DNA of 5,893 bases from JAWXVD01 sp044425705 (GTDB lineage: Bacteria; Bacillota; Clostridia; Lachnospirales; Lachnospiraceae). The notes under the pieces are model-generated. The model had not been told where the DNA came from. It did no database searches and was given only the letters and a program-made list of their open reading frames with translations. The stretch lies in the NCBI GenBank assembly GCA_044425705.1, contig JAWXVD010000171.1, positions 1-5,893 on the forward strand, given 5' to 3'. How positions within the stretch are numbered: position 1 is the stretch's first letter; every line of letters begins with the position of its first letter. The position numbers and the translations under genes are program-made. Below, piece by piece: positions 5,881 through 5,893 of this stretch.

Positions 5881-5893
5881 TTGACATCATCGT

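Larger units (their letters stand above)
5752..5893. other. Gene-free, AT-rich segment at the right end of the window
   Basis: These 142 bases follow the last terminator and contain no open frame with a start and ribosome binding site on either strand, and no tRNA-like structure that I can see. They contain two short inverted repeats, a TATAAT hexamer at 5790-5795 without a good -35, and a perfect TTGACA at 5881-5886 whose partner -10 would fall beyond the window. It is probably the leader of a gene that starts outside the window. Confidence 0.6.

Noticed and set aside
1..5893. CRISPR array, tRNA, rRNA or riboswitch
   Set aside because: No regularly spaced repeats, cloverleaf or conserved RNA motif was seen. 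Non-coding stretches are all short and explained by terminators, promoters and leaders.

Overview
The window is AT-rich DNA (roughly one third G+C by hand count in several stretches) with strong AGGAG-type ribosome binding sites and U-tract hairpin terminators. It looks like a low-GC Gram-positive bacterium of the Firmicutes (Clostridia or streptococcal/enterococcal type). I cannot name the species. All four genes are on the + strand and coding is dense up to about 5660.

Positions 76-4928 are filled by three consecutive large serine recombinases of 534, 558 and about 525 residues. Each has an N-terminal resolvase-type catalytic domain with the Y-x-R-x-S active site, an Ser-Ile-x-x-Gln motif, a [L/I]SRFGR motif, a recombinase DNA-binding domain, a four-cysteine zinc ribbon and a helical/coiled-coil C-terminal region. 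The second gene starts one base after the first stops, and the third overlaps the second. The three are therefore one translationally coupled operon, closed by a very strong terminator at 4954-4998. All three active sites look intact. This is the integration/excision module of an integrative element (genomic island, IME or ICE, in the broad style of TnpX/TndX or the Ccr recombinases of SCC). The three enzymes probably act together or with divided roles. The rest of the element, its relaxase or conjugation genes and its outer boundaries are not in view.

Positions 5015-5751 hold an independent single-gene unit. It has its own extended -10 promoter, a good ribosome binding site, a 193-residue soluble protein of a family I do not recognise (5080-5661), and its own hairpin terminator. 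Lying next to a recombinase operon, it looks like an insulated cargo gene rather than a part of the recombination machinery.

The last about 140 bases (5752-5893) contain no gene. They hold two short inverted repeats and weak promoter-like hexamers. The 75 bases before the first recombinase contain an imperfect 22-bp dyad that could be an operator or part of an attachment site.

The most notable points are the three-enzyme recombinase operon, the unidentified insulated gene beside it, a G+C-rich patch inside the catalytic domain of the first recombinase that its paralogues lack, and a small in-frame duplication at the stop codon of the third recombinase.
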